From: Paramecium sonneborni
Taxonomy: Eukaryota > Ciliophora > Oligohymenophorea > Peniculida > Parameciidae
Length of the DNA: 64,000 nt
Direction of reading: 5' to 3'
NCBI GenBank assembly: GCA_905182985.1
Contig: CAJJDN010000051.1
Span: 319,650 to 383,649 of the forward strand
Both the position numbers and the translations under genes were made by a program. How positions within the stretch are numbered: position 1 is the first letter of the stretch; each line of letters begins with the position of its first letter. Below, piece after piece: positions 12,897 to 25,925 of this stretch. A model generated the notes under the pieces. That model was not told the DNA's origin. It saw only the letters and a list, made by a program, of their open reading frames with translations, and did not search any database.

Positions 12897-14019
12897 ATGT
12901 CAAACGAAAAATTAGAAAGACTTATCCGTTCAAAAGGGAGTCAATATATACCTAAAAATACTTAGGCATTGTCCCCATATGTAAGATAGGTTCCTATAAT
13001 AAATGGATAACCACATAATTATTTACCTAGCTATTCTGTTTAAAGAATCCAAGCACAATCTACTCATTCTGCTATGTAAGAATTTTGAGAATAATAGAAT
13101 CCAATAAACAGATAGAACTAACATTAATACTTAATTTATTACTAAAAATCAACAACACTGTTAACCTTAATCTGTTTCCCCTATAAGAGTGATTTAATTA
13201 TCAACAGAAAGAACTTAATAACCACAATAGATCAATGAAGTACAACAACATGAGAAACCCTTATAAGTAGTATCTATCTAAGATATGGAAAATAGATACA
13301 AATAGAAGGTTTTGTAATTAGAATAAATGATTAACAGATTGCAGATAGAGAACTAAAGATTAAAAATAAATGAGTAAAGTCTAAGATCAATGGATTATAT
13401 GATTAAAATTGGGGAGTTAGAACTTATGATTAAGAATTTTGTAGTTTAGGAGGAAGGATATAAGAATGAAATTTAACGATTAAATTAGGAATTATTTGAA
13501 TGTAAAGAAAATTTTGCCTAATTATAAAAATAATTATAAAATAAGAATGGGAATAATGAAGAAGTTAAATAATTGAAAAAATAGATTTAATAATATGAAT
13601 TAGATAATAAAGAAATGTAAAATCATTTAGGTAATAAAGATTCAGAAATAATAAAATTAAGGAGTATTTTAAATGAAAAAGAAAATTGGATCGATTAGTT
13701 GAATGATTAAATCTAAGAATTTTAATAAGTCTAAGAAAATTATTCAAGAGTAGAAACAACAGTTATTTCTTTATAAAGTGAAGTAGATGTTTGGAGAAAG
13801 AAATTTAAGGAAAAAAATGAGGAAGCATCAGAATTGAGTGAAAAGTTAATAATGGCAGAAACTTCATTGGAAGCATTGAAAAAGAGATAAATTTCTTAAA
13901 TAAAAGAGGTTAATATAACAAAGAGTAATAGTAAGACTAACAATAACATGATTTAATCAATAGATACTTCAAGTAGATTAAATAGGGGATCTCATTATTC
14001 TTAAAGATAATAACTATGA
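12897..14019 (+). CDS. Coiled-coil protein (copy 1)
   Basis: ATG at 12897, TGA at 14017-14019, one 22-nt intron (13076-13097), 366 aa. The first ~140 residues are Q/P/S/N-rich and unstructured. From about residue 140 to 320 it is a long coiled coil (EEVKQLKKQ, EIIKLRSILNEKENWIDQLN). The tail is Ser/Asn-rich. No family is recognised; a cytoskeletal or basal-body scaffold is a reasonable guess. The whole gene lies within the duplicated contig overlap, so this and the next entry are probably the same gene. Confidence 0.82.
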
Positions 14020-14064
14020 TTTATTGGTATTATATATAATTTGTATATAAATTANTTAATTTAT

Positions 14065-15187
14065 ATGTCAAACGAAAAATTAGAAAGACTTATCCGTTCA
14101 AAAGGGAGTCAATATATACCTAAAAATACTTAGGCATTGTCCCCATATGTAAGATAGGTTCCTATAATAAATGGATAACCACATAATTATTTACCTAGCT
14201 ATTCTGTTTAAAGAATCCAAGCACAATCTACTCATTCTGCTATGTAAGAATTTTGAGAATAATAGAATCCAATAAACAGATAGAACTAACATTAATACTT
14301 AATTTATTACTAAAAATCAACAACACTGTTAACCTTAATCTGTTTCCCCTATAAGAGTGATTTAATTATCAACAGAAAGAACTTAATAACCACAATAGAT
14401 CAATGAAGTACAACAACATGAGAAACCCTTATAAGTAGTATCTATCTAAGATATGGAAAATAGATACAAATAGAAGGTTTTGTAATTAGAATAAATGATT
14501 AACAGATTGCAGATAGAGAACTAAAGATTAAAAATAAATGAGTAAAGTCTAAGATCAATGGATTATATGATTAAAATTGGGGAGTTAGAACTTATGATTA
14601 AGAATTTTGTAGTTTAGGAGGAAGGATATAAGAATGAAATTTAACGATTAAATTAGGAATTATTTGAATGTAAAGAAAATTTTGCCTAATTATAAAAATA
14701 ATTATAAAATAAGAATGGGAATAATGAAGAAGTTAAATAATTGAAAAAATAGATTTAATAATATGAATTAGATAATAAAGAAATGTAAAATCATTTAGGT
14801 AATAAAGATTCAGAAATAATAAAATTAAGGAGTATTTTAAATGAAAAAGAAAATTGGATCGATTAGTTGAATGATTAAATCTAAGAATTTTAATAAGTCT
14901 AAGAAAATTATTCAAGAGTAGAAACAACAGTTATTTCTTTATAAAGTGAAGTAGATGTTTGGAGAAAGAAATTTAAGGAAAAAAATGAGGAAGCATCAGA
15001 ATTGAGTGAAAAGTTAATAATGGCAGAAACTTCATTGGAAGCATTGAAAAAGAGATAAATTTCTTAAATAAAAGAGGTTAATATAACAAAGAGTAATAGT
15101 AAGACTAACAATAACATGATTTAATCAATAGATACTTCAAGTAGATTAAATAGGGGATCTCATTATTCTTAAAGATAATAACTATGA
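14065..15187 (+). CDS. Coiled-coil protein (copy 2, probable assembly duplicate)
   Basis: Base-for-base the same gene as the one at 12897-14019, shifted by 1,168, with its intron at 14244-14265 and stop at 15185-15187, 366 aa. Identity extends into both flanks and even into the intron, which a real old duplication would not preserve. Count it once. Confidence 0.6.
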
Positions 15188-15227
15188 TTTATTGGTATTA
15201 TATATAATTTGTATATAAATTAATTAA

Positions 15228-16728
15228 TCAATTATTATTATCTAAACTCTTTCCAAGTGTATCAAAAGGAATAAAACAAGTAAAAATACTTCCTAAAAAG
15301 GAAGCAATGGAAAATAATAGAAATGGTGTAATGATGGAATATTAGGAAACTATCATACAAGACCAAGGCATCAAAATAACACCTAATCTTCCTATAGCAA
15401 CGGCTGTACCCAATCCTGTAGTTCTTAATTTAGTAGGATATAATTCAGTAGTTAATTAGTAACTAAAATAAATATCGAGAATGATACCAGAATATATAAT
15501 TCATAGAGAGAAACAATTTTTATAAAATTGCTAAAATAGCAAAATGATTCTAATAATGGTAAAGTTATAAAAATGAGAAAAATGCAGCTATGATAAATCC
15601 AATTATTAATGAATTTTTTCTACCTAATCCTTTAATATCAATAATTAAAGTTGCTAAAATAGCACCTAGAATATCACTTAGGCAAGCATAAACTAATTGT
15701 TGTAATTGAGATTAATTATCTTTAAGTTAATAAAGTATTTACGGCATTGTCATTAAATTCCCATAATAAGCAAAACAAAGGAAAAACCAAATACTCCATA
15801 AAACTAATGAAATATATAATCTATCTCCATTGAGTAAACTTTTAAATGAAGCATGCTCTGTTTTTTTTGCTATGCTATTCATATATAATGACCATATAAC
15901 TAATTTATGTTCATTTTCAATAGTTAAACTAAATTCTGTTGTTTTATTAGTTTATATCATTAATCTTAAAGTTTAGAATGCTTCATAATATTTGCCCTCT
16001 AATAATAAATATCTAGGAGATTCTTAAATATATATTAGAGATAATATCAACGCTAATAATCCTGGCAATGATCCTAAAAAAGTTAACCATCTCCAACTTC
16101 CATTTATTCCGTCCAGTATTAATGAAGCCATAAAAAAACCGTACAATTAACCTATTGCAACACTTAAAGTAACAGATCCTGTCATCTAACCTCTTAAATT
16201 ATTTGGAGTTATTTCCTACAATAATGTTACACAACAAGGAGCAAAGAAACCAACAAATATACCCATTAATCCTCTCATAATTAGTAACTAATATACATTA
16301 GTACAAAGAATTGTAGCAAAACAAATCAAAACTGTAAATAGTGTACTAAAAATAAAAGGAAATTTCCTTCCATATCTATCAGTAAATTAACCTGATAACA
16401 TAGATCCAATTAGAAATCCAATAAAAATAAAACTTGTTTACAAAGACACAATTGATTCTGATATATCCCATTCATTCTTTAAGATTGGTATCATTAAAGT
16501 AAAGATAGTTATTTATGCTCCCTCCATTATACCCAAAATTATTGAAACCAGGTATTGCATGATTTAAAATCTTCCAAACCCTATTTAAGTTAAGGTATCA
16601 TCAAAATTTATTAAATTATCTGATTTTATTATAGAATTCTCTTCTTTCTAAGATATAACCTAAATTTCTGATTTTATTTCATTTATTGTTGAATAATGTG
16701 AAGCTTCTTATTGTTCTAATTCATTCAT
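15228..16728 (-). CDS. Major facilitator superfamily transporter, SV2/SVOP-like
   Basis: ATG at 16728, TGA at 15228-15230, one 25-nt intron (15463-15487), 491 aa. About twelve hydrophobic segments follow a ~50-residue acidic N-terminus. MFS hallmarks are visible: DRYGRKFPF in the loop 2-3 motif, RGLMGIFVGFFAPC in TM4, EITPNNLRGQMTG after it, then a central loop starting QESPRYLLLEGKYYEA, which is the PESPR-type motif of sugar and organic-ion porters. The second half has ELYPTKLRTTGLG, the repeat of the loop motif. Substrate is unknown. The intron repairs the frame between TM9 and TM10. Confidence 0.9.
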
Positions 16729-16753
16729 TTTTAATATATATTTATTTATTAAA

Positions 16754-17542
16754 ATGAATATCAAAAAATAAGATCTTGTGTAGGATCTTATTAAAGAGTC
16801 GCAACTTCTAAAAACTAAATTATAAATTGCTGAATAGAACATTTCAAATTTAAAATAAGTTTTACAACTTTAAAGTAGAAATAACTCTAAATCCCCAATT
16901 CAATAACATAAATCTAATCAATTAAATAATTACTACTCTCAATAATCAACTATTACTACTGTTTCAAATGAAAACCTACTTGACACTAAATCTATTCAAC
17001 TAGTTAAATCATTATATAATCAAATTGATTAACTGAAATTTGAAAATGTGCAATAAAAAAATAGAATTGAAACATAAAACAAAACTATAAAACAATAAAA
17101 TTAGGATCACTAAAAACTAAAAGAATTGTATGAACAATAAACCTAACTCATTATTAAATTAACTAATATGAATTAACAATTACTTGATGAAATTAGCGCT
17201 CATAAAGAGTAGTATAAATAATAGCAGAATTATATTTAACAATTAAATGAACAATAAAGGGCTGTATAAATTACATAAAATTATCATGAAGTTTCATTTC
17301 AAGAAAGATTCACTCTATCATAGCTTCCAAATATTACAGAAGAGCTTTAGAAAGAGACTTAATCAAGATTTGAAAGTGTTAAATTGCCAATGGAAAATTT
17401 ATTAACATCAGCAAACAACAATAATAAAATTGATTAGGAAATACAGTGCCTAATTAATGAAGAGATGCCATATACAAAAAATGATCTTTTAAATCTCTTA
17501 AGTAGAGCTGAATAGGAAATAAATCAATTACTTTAACTTTGA
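16754..17542 (+). CDS. Coiled-coil protein
   Basis: Intronless, ATG 16754, TGA 17540-17542, 262 aa. Gln-rich coiled coil over most of its length (KSLYNQIDQLKFENVQQKN and similar) with a Ser-rich break at residues 50-85 and an acidic C-terminus ending AEQEINQLLQL. Its start is only 25 bp from the start of the divergent MFS transporter gene, so the two share a very short promoter. No family recognised. Confidence 0.82.
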
Positions 17543-17689
17543 TTTTAACTTTATATAGTTTTAAAATAATATCATTAATTTTCTACTATTCATAGATGTT
17601 CAATACTGTATATTAATGATTAGCTTAAGAAACTTTTTAATCTAATTTCATTTAAATAAAAGAAATTTATTTATTAGATAGAATTTGTT

Positions 17690-18208
17690 ATGCATTTTTC
17701 TATTAAAGATTTTTATTTCTAAATAAATCTTCATATTAATCCAACCATGGAATATTATCAAAATTTAAGATTTGATAAATCTGAGAAAAATTTGAGAAAA
17801 TAATTAATTAGCTCATCCTCATTTTAAAAAAGGTTTGGTTTATGAAAACTATTTAAAAAAAAATTATAAAATAATCTAAGTATATAATATTTATATAAAG
17901 CTATTAATAAAAAATAAACCTAATAAGAAAAGATATTAAATTTATAATCATAATGGAATATCATAAGCCAATAGATTTATGATGAAAAAATGTATTATTT
18001 ACATTAAGTAGAATTTAGTTTGGCCAAGAAAAAAGAGAATTAATTTTAAATTTACAAATATTTTTGTATTTGGTTGAGAGAACTTTAAAATATAAGACTT
18101 TTTATAAGTCAATAATGAGTTCTAAAAATGAGGAAATAATTACAATTTAATAAATAATTTAAATCATTTTAAGGTAAATTTAGAGGAATAAAGATTGAAT
18201 CGTAATGA
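17690..18208 (+). pseudogene. Decayed ORF with two in-frame TGA codons
   Basis: From ATG 17690 one frame runs 172 codons to TGA 18206-18208 but is broken by TGA at 17843-17845 and 18116-18118. The segments read as plausible protein with Gln-rich ciliate composition, for example EKILNLQSQWNIISQQ and LAKKKENQFQIYKYF. No GTA...AG intron of suitable length removes either stop. I read it as a decaying gene of unknown family. Chance open frames in AT-rich DNA remain possible. Confidence 0.35.
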
Positions 18209-18324
18209 AACTTTTTATTGAAGTTAAAATTAATAGGAATTCATTATTGATTTAATATTTGATATATTGAAAATATTGTAAAATCTATTTTTTATATGTT
18301 TATGTGATAATCTAAAACAACTTT

Positions 18325-19093
18325 TCAACCTTATTACAATTGATGATAATAATAACATGCATTATTATATATAGTAGTATACTATTCTATCTCATCATCT
18401 GTTCTTTCTGGATCTGTCATAATGTTTTTAATGCATTCTGAACCAACAGTCAAATTGCCACATTTCACCTGATCTTATGCAATTTTTAATTTTTATATGA
18501 TATCCTTAAATATTTTATAATAATTAACATCTTTCGAAAATATTTATTCCATGGTTTATAATATAATGATAAATACAGTAGTCATTGGATCTTCTTGTTT
18601 GATTTCTTATCTCATATCAATTTAAGGGTATTAAGGTTGATATGGGTTAATCATATTTGGTATCATGGGTTGTTGTATATCGACGTCTCATTATATTAAA
18701 ATTTGAGTACCATGAGAATATTGGCAATTTTATCCATTTTTACAATAATTTTAAGCATGATATTTGCACGGAACTAACTTAAAAGTAATTTAATACTTTT
18801 AAAGCCAGGTTATTACGGCATCATTGGTTTCATGATTTCTTGATAAGGAGGAGCAACAGTTAATACAGTGATGAGAGCAGTAGGAATTGGATCTAATAGT
18901 TATAAATTATTAAATACCATTTATGGATCTCATTTCCTCTTATCCATGAGCAAATTAACATTTAGCTCCTATTGCACATTATCTAGTTGCTAATACTCTA
19001 AATGTTAATACCTTAATAATGTCTACAAAGTGTTGTTTTGTATTTGGCATTAGGCATTCCTGCTGAAAATTAATTACCAAAGGGATATGACAT
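18325..19093 (-). CDS. Tandem CCCH zinc-finger protein (TIS11/TTP-like)
   Basis: ATG at 19093, TGA at 18325-18327, four introns (18990-19011, 18893-18917, 18774-18796, 18687-18710), 224 aa. Finger 1, CRHYQATRQCAIGAKCQFAH, has spacing C-x8-C-x5-C-x3-H and is preceded by KYKTTL, as in tristetraprolin-type RNA-binding proteins. Finger 2, CKYHAQNYCKNGQNCQYSH, is C-x7-C-x5-C-x3-H. A Pro/Met-rich linker joins them. The family binds AU-rich mRNA and promotes decay or translational control. The 24-nt intron at 18687 contains an in-frame TGA, so translation depends on its removal. Finger identity is certain; the regulatory role is family knowledge. Confidence 0.9.
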
Positions 19094-19117
19094 TTTATAT
19101 TAATAATAATAGCATAA

Positions 19118-20030
19118 TCATAAATAATAAAGTCTTCTTATAGAGGAATAGTAACTCATGGCTTTTTCTCTTGTAATCTACTAATCCAATCTAAATGATT
19201 AAGGACTATTGCGTTTCTTTGGAGTATCCTCAGACAATGTCTCATGATATGTATATATAGGTTTTTCACTATTAAATGGTTATCTTGGAGTCAATTTATC
19301 TAATACAGGTATCATTTTATCTGATTTTGGATATATTACTGAGTAATTTGGATCATAAATTTGACCATTCTTTTACTATGATTTTATCAAATCGTTTTCT
19401 TACTTCTTTAAATTTAATTTTTGAAGAACTAGATCTTGGTCTAATTATTGGATTTGGAGATCTATCATATTATGATTATGGGTATTTTTAGTATTCAAAT
19501 CTATGTTCATTTGGTCCTTCTGGTAAAGGAAATCTGTTTAATTCTGGTTAATATTCTTGGGCTCTTAATTTTCTTTCTTCATACTATTTCATTCTCTCTA
19601 AATATTCTTTACTTGCTTCACAATTATGTTTTAAAGTAGGTTTCTATAATTTTATAGATCTTTTAATAGTTTTTGAAGATAAAGATCGATCACTATTTAT
19701 TTATCTAAAATGATCAGGACTATCAGTTAATGGTGATTTTTTTTGTACTAAATGATATTTTGGATTATAAAATCCATATCTATCTAACTCTTTTTTCGAT
19801 TCCACTCTTCCAACTTATTTTGAAAATGGTTAAACTGTTGGTTGACTTGCTTCTTTTGGAGATAATTTTGTATTTTCTTTGAAACTTTTATAAGGTCTTT
19901 TACTATGGGGTATATCATCAAAAATTGAGATTTCATAAGTTTTTTTTTTCTCTCCATTGATTATTGCATCTCTTTGTTGTATCCAAGGAAAGAGTTCAAT
20001 TGAAATTTTACCAGCTTTGGAATACATCAT
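19118..20030 (-). CDS. Ciliate protein with Tyr-Pro-Tyr motifs, unknown
   Basis: ATG at 20030, TGA at 19118-19120, one 28-nt intron (19376-19403), 294 aa. Short repeated motifs of the type Y-[ND]-P-[KN]-Y are seen: GFYNPKYHL, IYDPNYSVIYPK, along with EGPNEHRFEYQKY. The rest is basic and Ser/Pro-rich with no membrane segment. The motif style recalls microtubule-associated ciliary proteins such as SHIPPO or STOP-type repeats, but the match is loose. The stop codon is only 24 bp upstream of the start of the next minus-strand gene. Confidence 0.78.
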
Positions 20031-20183
20031 TTTTTATATAAAAATATTATATTATAAATTTTTTCTATTCTTCTTTTGTTGATATTCATAAACAATCAAA
20101 TTAATATAGTTTTCTTATTAATTAATTTCATATTTTTAGTATTTTTTTTAGACCAACCAAGATTAATAATAATATATTTATTT
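20031..20183. promoter_or_regulatory. Divergent promoter region, 153 bp
   Basis: This segment separates the starts of the minus-strand Tyr-Pro motif gene and the plus-strand PH-kinase gene, so it must serve both. It is AT-rich, with no recognisable element. Confidence 0.45.
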
Positions 20184-21983
<1,800 letters not shown>

Positions 21984-22364
21984 CAAATATTGTGAAAAGA
22001 TTTTGATTTTATTTAATGTATAAATATATTATTTTACAATATGGAAAATATATAATATATGACACAAATCCTTTTTTATGTTGGTTATGTGATGCTAATA
22101 ATAATTGTGAAATGAGCAACAATACCATTATATAAATGAATTATATTGCTTTAATATAGGTAGATTATAAAATAATAATAAATTATTTAAAAATTTGATA
22201 TTATTCAACTGATATTGAGTAAAATAGATAAGTATACAGTTTTGTTTGATATTGACACCTTATAAATTCGTAATTAAAAAACATTAATATATTGGTTTGA
22301 TGTTTTCTAAGTACAGCAACAAATTGGTTTCTATTTACTAAAAAATTAAAATTAGAACTACACG

Positions 22365-23085
22365 ACCACCTGGCATTCGAAACCTAATTAAAAATTTGTA
22401 AACCAAAATAAAGAAATAACTGAAAATTTTGTCTTCTTGATTCAATAGATTCGATAATTTCTTGAATATATAACTTTTTTTTCAATTACTTTAAATTAAC
22501 CCATTACTCTAGTTATTTCCTAGAAATAAAATAAATAGAGTCTCTGATAATTCTGGGTAGAATGAGTCCATCTAAAATAGGAGTAACAAATTCTTTTTGT
22601 CCTTTTTCATTTAAAAAAAAAAAATCACAAACTCCCATTTCTTAAACTAATCCATCAGGTAACATCCACAAATTATAATGAAATCCTATTTTATATATTT
22701 CTTTTAATGGTAGAAAGTAGGAGCATAATTATCATCAACTTTAAAGCTTCTAACACATCCTGGTGCTGATCAAATCTTTATATAAATTATAAATACAGTT
22801 GATGTATTACAGAATACTCTAAAAGGTTTAAGTCCAAATGAGAAATATGGACCGACAGGACATAAAAAAACAAATAGTTTAGCTCTACTTGAAGCTCAAA
22901 CACTTAATGCTTCTTCTGTAGCTATCAAAGTTAGTTTAATATAACAACTAAATCTTGGTCTATCTGGAATCCAATCTCTATCAACTTTTATTAATTATTC
23001 AATGCATCTTTCTAATTCAGCTCCATCAAAAATCAGGTAATCATAATCTCTTAGTTGATTGTTTCATCATATAAATATTGCAAAG
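22365..23085 (-). pseudogene. Branched-chain aminotransferase pseudogene
   Basis: Read on the minus strand, this stretch holds a recognisable fold-type IV branched-chain aminotransferase: DGAELERCIEQLIKVDRDW, ASSRAKLFVFLCPVGPYFS, SAPGCVRSFKVDDNYAPTFY, then LWMLPDGLVQEMGVCDFFF. It is broken many times. A TGA stands in RL*LPDF, another in LSV*ASSR and one before SAPG. Frames shift after LPDF and after APTFYH. The C-terminal third is degraded, and the N-terminal domain with the start is missing. The catalytic Lys in the NYAP-type motif region has been replaced (DDNYAPTFY versus the usual GxNYA). It lies between a kinase gene and MOB1. Confidence 0.85.
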
Positions 23086-23233
23086 ACATAGAAAAATTGA
23101 ATGTAATTAAAAAATGATGGATTAGGACAAATGAGATCTAAATGTTAATATAAAATTATTTGTAACATTCAAAATTATTACTCATTATCAATATATAAAT
23201 AATAATTATACTATTAATTAAGTGTATAAACTG

Positions 23234-23971
23234 TCAAACACCCTAATTCATTGTCGGATTCTCTTTTCTTGCTTTGAATTATTGAATCAACTCTGCTAAA
23301 GGAGCAAGTTCCTTATCTTCAACTAATTTAAATTCATCTAAAATAATAGTATGAAATATGATACCAATAAAATATATAAAATGCTTGAAACAAGTATTCA
23401 AATGGTATTCCAATTCAAGTGCCATTATATGCTAAAAATGGGAGTGATAAATATGAGCATAAACTCTAAACAATCTTTTGAAAATGACCTTGACAACAGA
23501 TAAAAAGGTCTTAGGAAATGGAATTCCTATATAAAAATGTATAAATTACCAATTTAACATGGAAATAAGGAATCATTATTAAGTTAGTTCTCTACCCATG
23601 TCATTAGATAATCAATATATTCTGAAGCAGACACTTTAAGAGGTGTTTTAACATTCTATCCATCTGCCCATAGATATTCATATCTTGAAATAATAATTCA
23701 ATAATTACTTAGGGCCAGCAGACATTATTGGGCATAGTTCAGGAGTGCAAAATTCTACTAGTGTTCCATAAAGTATTGATATCTCATTATAAAATTCAAT
23801 TGTATTAACAGCCAACCATTCATTTAAATCTTCTCCATTTGGTAATTCGACTGCCAATAACATATTGCCTGAACCAAGAGTCATTTAAGCAATTTATTTT
23901 AGACCATATCCTCTTTAGTTTTTATCAATTTGTTTAAGTGGCTTATAGGTCTTGGGATCATTTGGTTGCAT
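23234..23971 (-). CDS. MOB1: MOB kinase activator (MOB1)
   Basis: ATG at 23971, TGA at 23234-23236, three introns (23684-23708, 23527-23549, 23338-23364), 220 aa, the usual size. MOB1 binds and activates NDR/LATS kinases in cell-cycle exit and cytokinesis. Signature blocks: [82 protein letters not shown] and [10 protein letters not shown]. The zinc ligands (Cys-x4-Cys and two His) are present. The intron at 23338 is 27 nt, so the frame would survive without it, but removing it restores the HFxxF...EFKL spacing of the family. Confidence 0.95.
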
Positions 23972-24323
23972 TTTGAATTTTTATATAAAAAGATAAAAAA
24001 ACAATTAAAAAGGAATGTATTAATACATAAATTATAAAGTATTTGTTCATTAATTAATTACTTGGTCTATGATCTTAGTTTTAAATTTATATTGTATACT
24101 TATGAAAGAATCACACTTATATTCCATTAATTGCAATAATACTTGTTAGGTATTCTTTAATCCTGTACATCACATTCGGTAAAGTACAAAATGTAAATGT
24201 TCTTAACTACAGCAGCTTTCTATTTGATTGATTCTATCATATCCTATTCTTTCTAAGCATATGATTCATTTTAATCGATATTTAAAATTAGTATGTAATT
24301 CGAAGTTTATAGAAAGTAAACTA
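23972..24323. other. Intergenic, AT-rich
   Basis: About 350 bp between the start of MOB1 and the stop of the next minus-strand gene. No supported coding frame. Confidence 0.45.
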
Positions 24324-24900
24324 TCATTTACAAATCATCATACCATTAATTATTGGACCATAATTCTATATTGTCATGTCATGCATAAGAAACTTAACTA
24401 TATGGACTCCGTTTTTTTCTTAAATTCTCTTTATGGCTAAATCCAAGCAAAGTTTGCTTAGTTCATGACATAATAATAATACCTTTTGATTGGGGATATT
24501 AATTCTTCATTAAAATCCTCATTACTATTTTTTCGGCTCTGCATGCAAAATATTGTCAATGATTATTTCACATATTCATTAATATCTCCCAAAATCATTA
24601 TATGATGACTAAATATGTCATCTCCTGATTTCAAAACTATATCAGGAGGTAATTCAGAAGTATCAATATAATCCATCTTTGGGGAGCTATAGTTATGTTC
24701 AAATCCTTCAATGTCTTTTGGTATTTCTTCTTCATCATCAACTTATTTTCTCCCTTTTAACCATTTTAGTTTTTTATCATCATAGAATAGGTTAGTTTAA
24801 TTCTATCCAATAGTTGCCAGCTTCATTTTTAAATATTTTCTACTTAAATATATTCCTCCAGACTATCTGAATCAAATGCACAACGTCTTTTTCTTTGCAT
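24324..24900 (-). CDS. Unrecognised protein, 175 aa
   Basis: ATG at 24900, TGA at 24324-24326, introns 24821-24843 (contains a TGA) and 24457-24482, 175 aa. The basic start MQRKRR is followed by an acidic segment, then KWLKGRKQVDDEEEIPKDIE, and a hydrophobic helical C-terminal half (KLCLDLAIKRIQEKNGVHIV). No transmembrane helix or known motif is seen. Both introns are needed to avoid TGA and give a length divisible by three. Function unknown. Confidence 0.7.
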
Positions 24901-25925
24901 CAAAAAAAAATAATAATATTAATCATTTAATCTCTCTTATATTTACTAATGTATTATTTTTATTTAATTTAAATATTTTTTCTTTATTTCAAAGCCAGAA
25001 ATATTATTAATATTCTTATTCAAATAATATTTTTAAAATCTTATCATTCATGATTCCTATCAATCTCATCCTTTTTTCCACTATATATTTAATTATATTA
25101 TAATCCCTTTTTATCATCTTGAATATTTTAATGCTTTTTCTCTCTCTATATATTTATTAACTATTTACATGTAAATTTAATAATATTATAAAGATTAAAA
25201 CTTGCTCTCCTTACTAACTAATAATTGATAAATACGAAAAACATTTTTATTAATTAGAATCCTGATTATTTGAATCTTCAAATAAATTGAAGGGGTAAGT
25301 TATTAGAAACATAGATTTGTATTTCAAAAACAAAAAAAATTATTTATTTTATGTTTTAATAAAGTTTTAAGAATATTATGAACATTTGATTCTAAATAAT
25401 TTATTTCAGAAATTTTTCAAAGGGTAATAAAAACAAGTAATATAGAGAAATTGAAAAAAAATAAAACATAACTAAAGTAGATTACTTATTAATAGTTAAA
25501 ATCTAAATTAAAATTATTATTATTTTTAGCCAAATCTCAAAATATTAATAAATCATAAATAATAATTTTTCAATTTTATGAATCTAATAGTTTATTTTAA
25601 TTATAATTATCAACAATTATTTGAAAAATAACATATTAAATTAAAGATAAAATGAAAGAAAAAAAATTTAATTTAGAAATTCTGAAAGCCTAAGAAAATT
25701 GTAGATAATTTTAGGATGAGAAGATTTTTCAAATTTTTATATATTGTTTTATCGTAATAAATGTTAATCTTCTAGTTAGAACTTAGGTTTAACATCTCAT
25801 TATTCATTATTTAGATAAGTTATTTAGAAAAATAATAGCTATTTCTAGATTATTAGGTCATTCTAATGAAAAAGATTATAATAGGAATTAAAGTAAAAAT
25901 ATTAGAATAATTTATAAAATTTGGG
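24901..25925. other. Intergenic, AT-rich
   Basis: About 1 kb upstream of the 175-aa gene and beyond the stop of the next gene. It holds only low-complexity AT sequence. The open plus-strand frame near 25651 is discussed under rejections. Confidence 0.5.

Larger units (their letters stand above)
12888..15222. repeat. Exact 1,167-bp tandem copy joined by a single N (assembly artefact)
   Basis: Bases 12888-14054 recur at 14056-15222 with a constant offset of 1,168 and no difference that I can see. The only joint is one N at 14055. Downstream unique sequence continues only after the second copy. This is what a scaffolder leaves when two overlapping contig ends are placed side by side, so I treat it as one locus in the real genome. 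Confidence 0.85.

Noticed and set aside
22360..22395. tRNA-like GGTTTCGAATGCC sequence on the minus strand
   Set aside because: It coincides with the degraded end of the aminotransferase pseudogene, and no acceptor stem, D-arm or anticodon arm can be folded around it.
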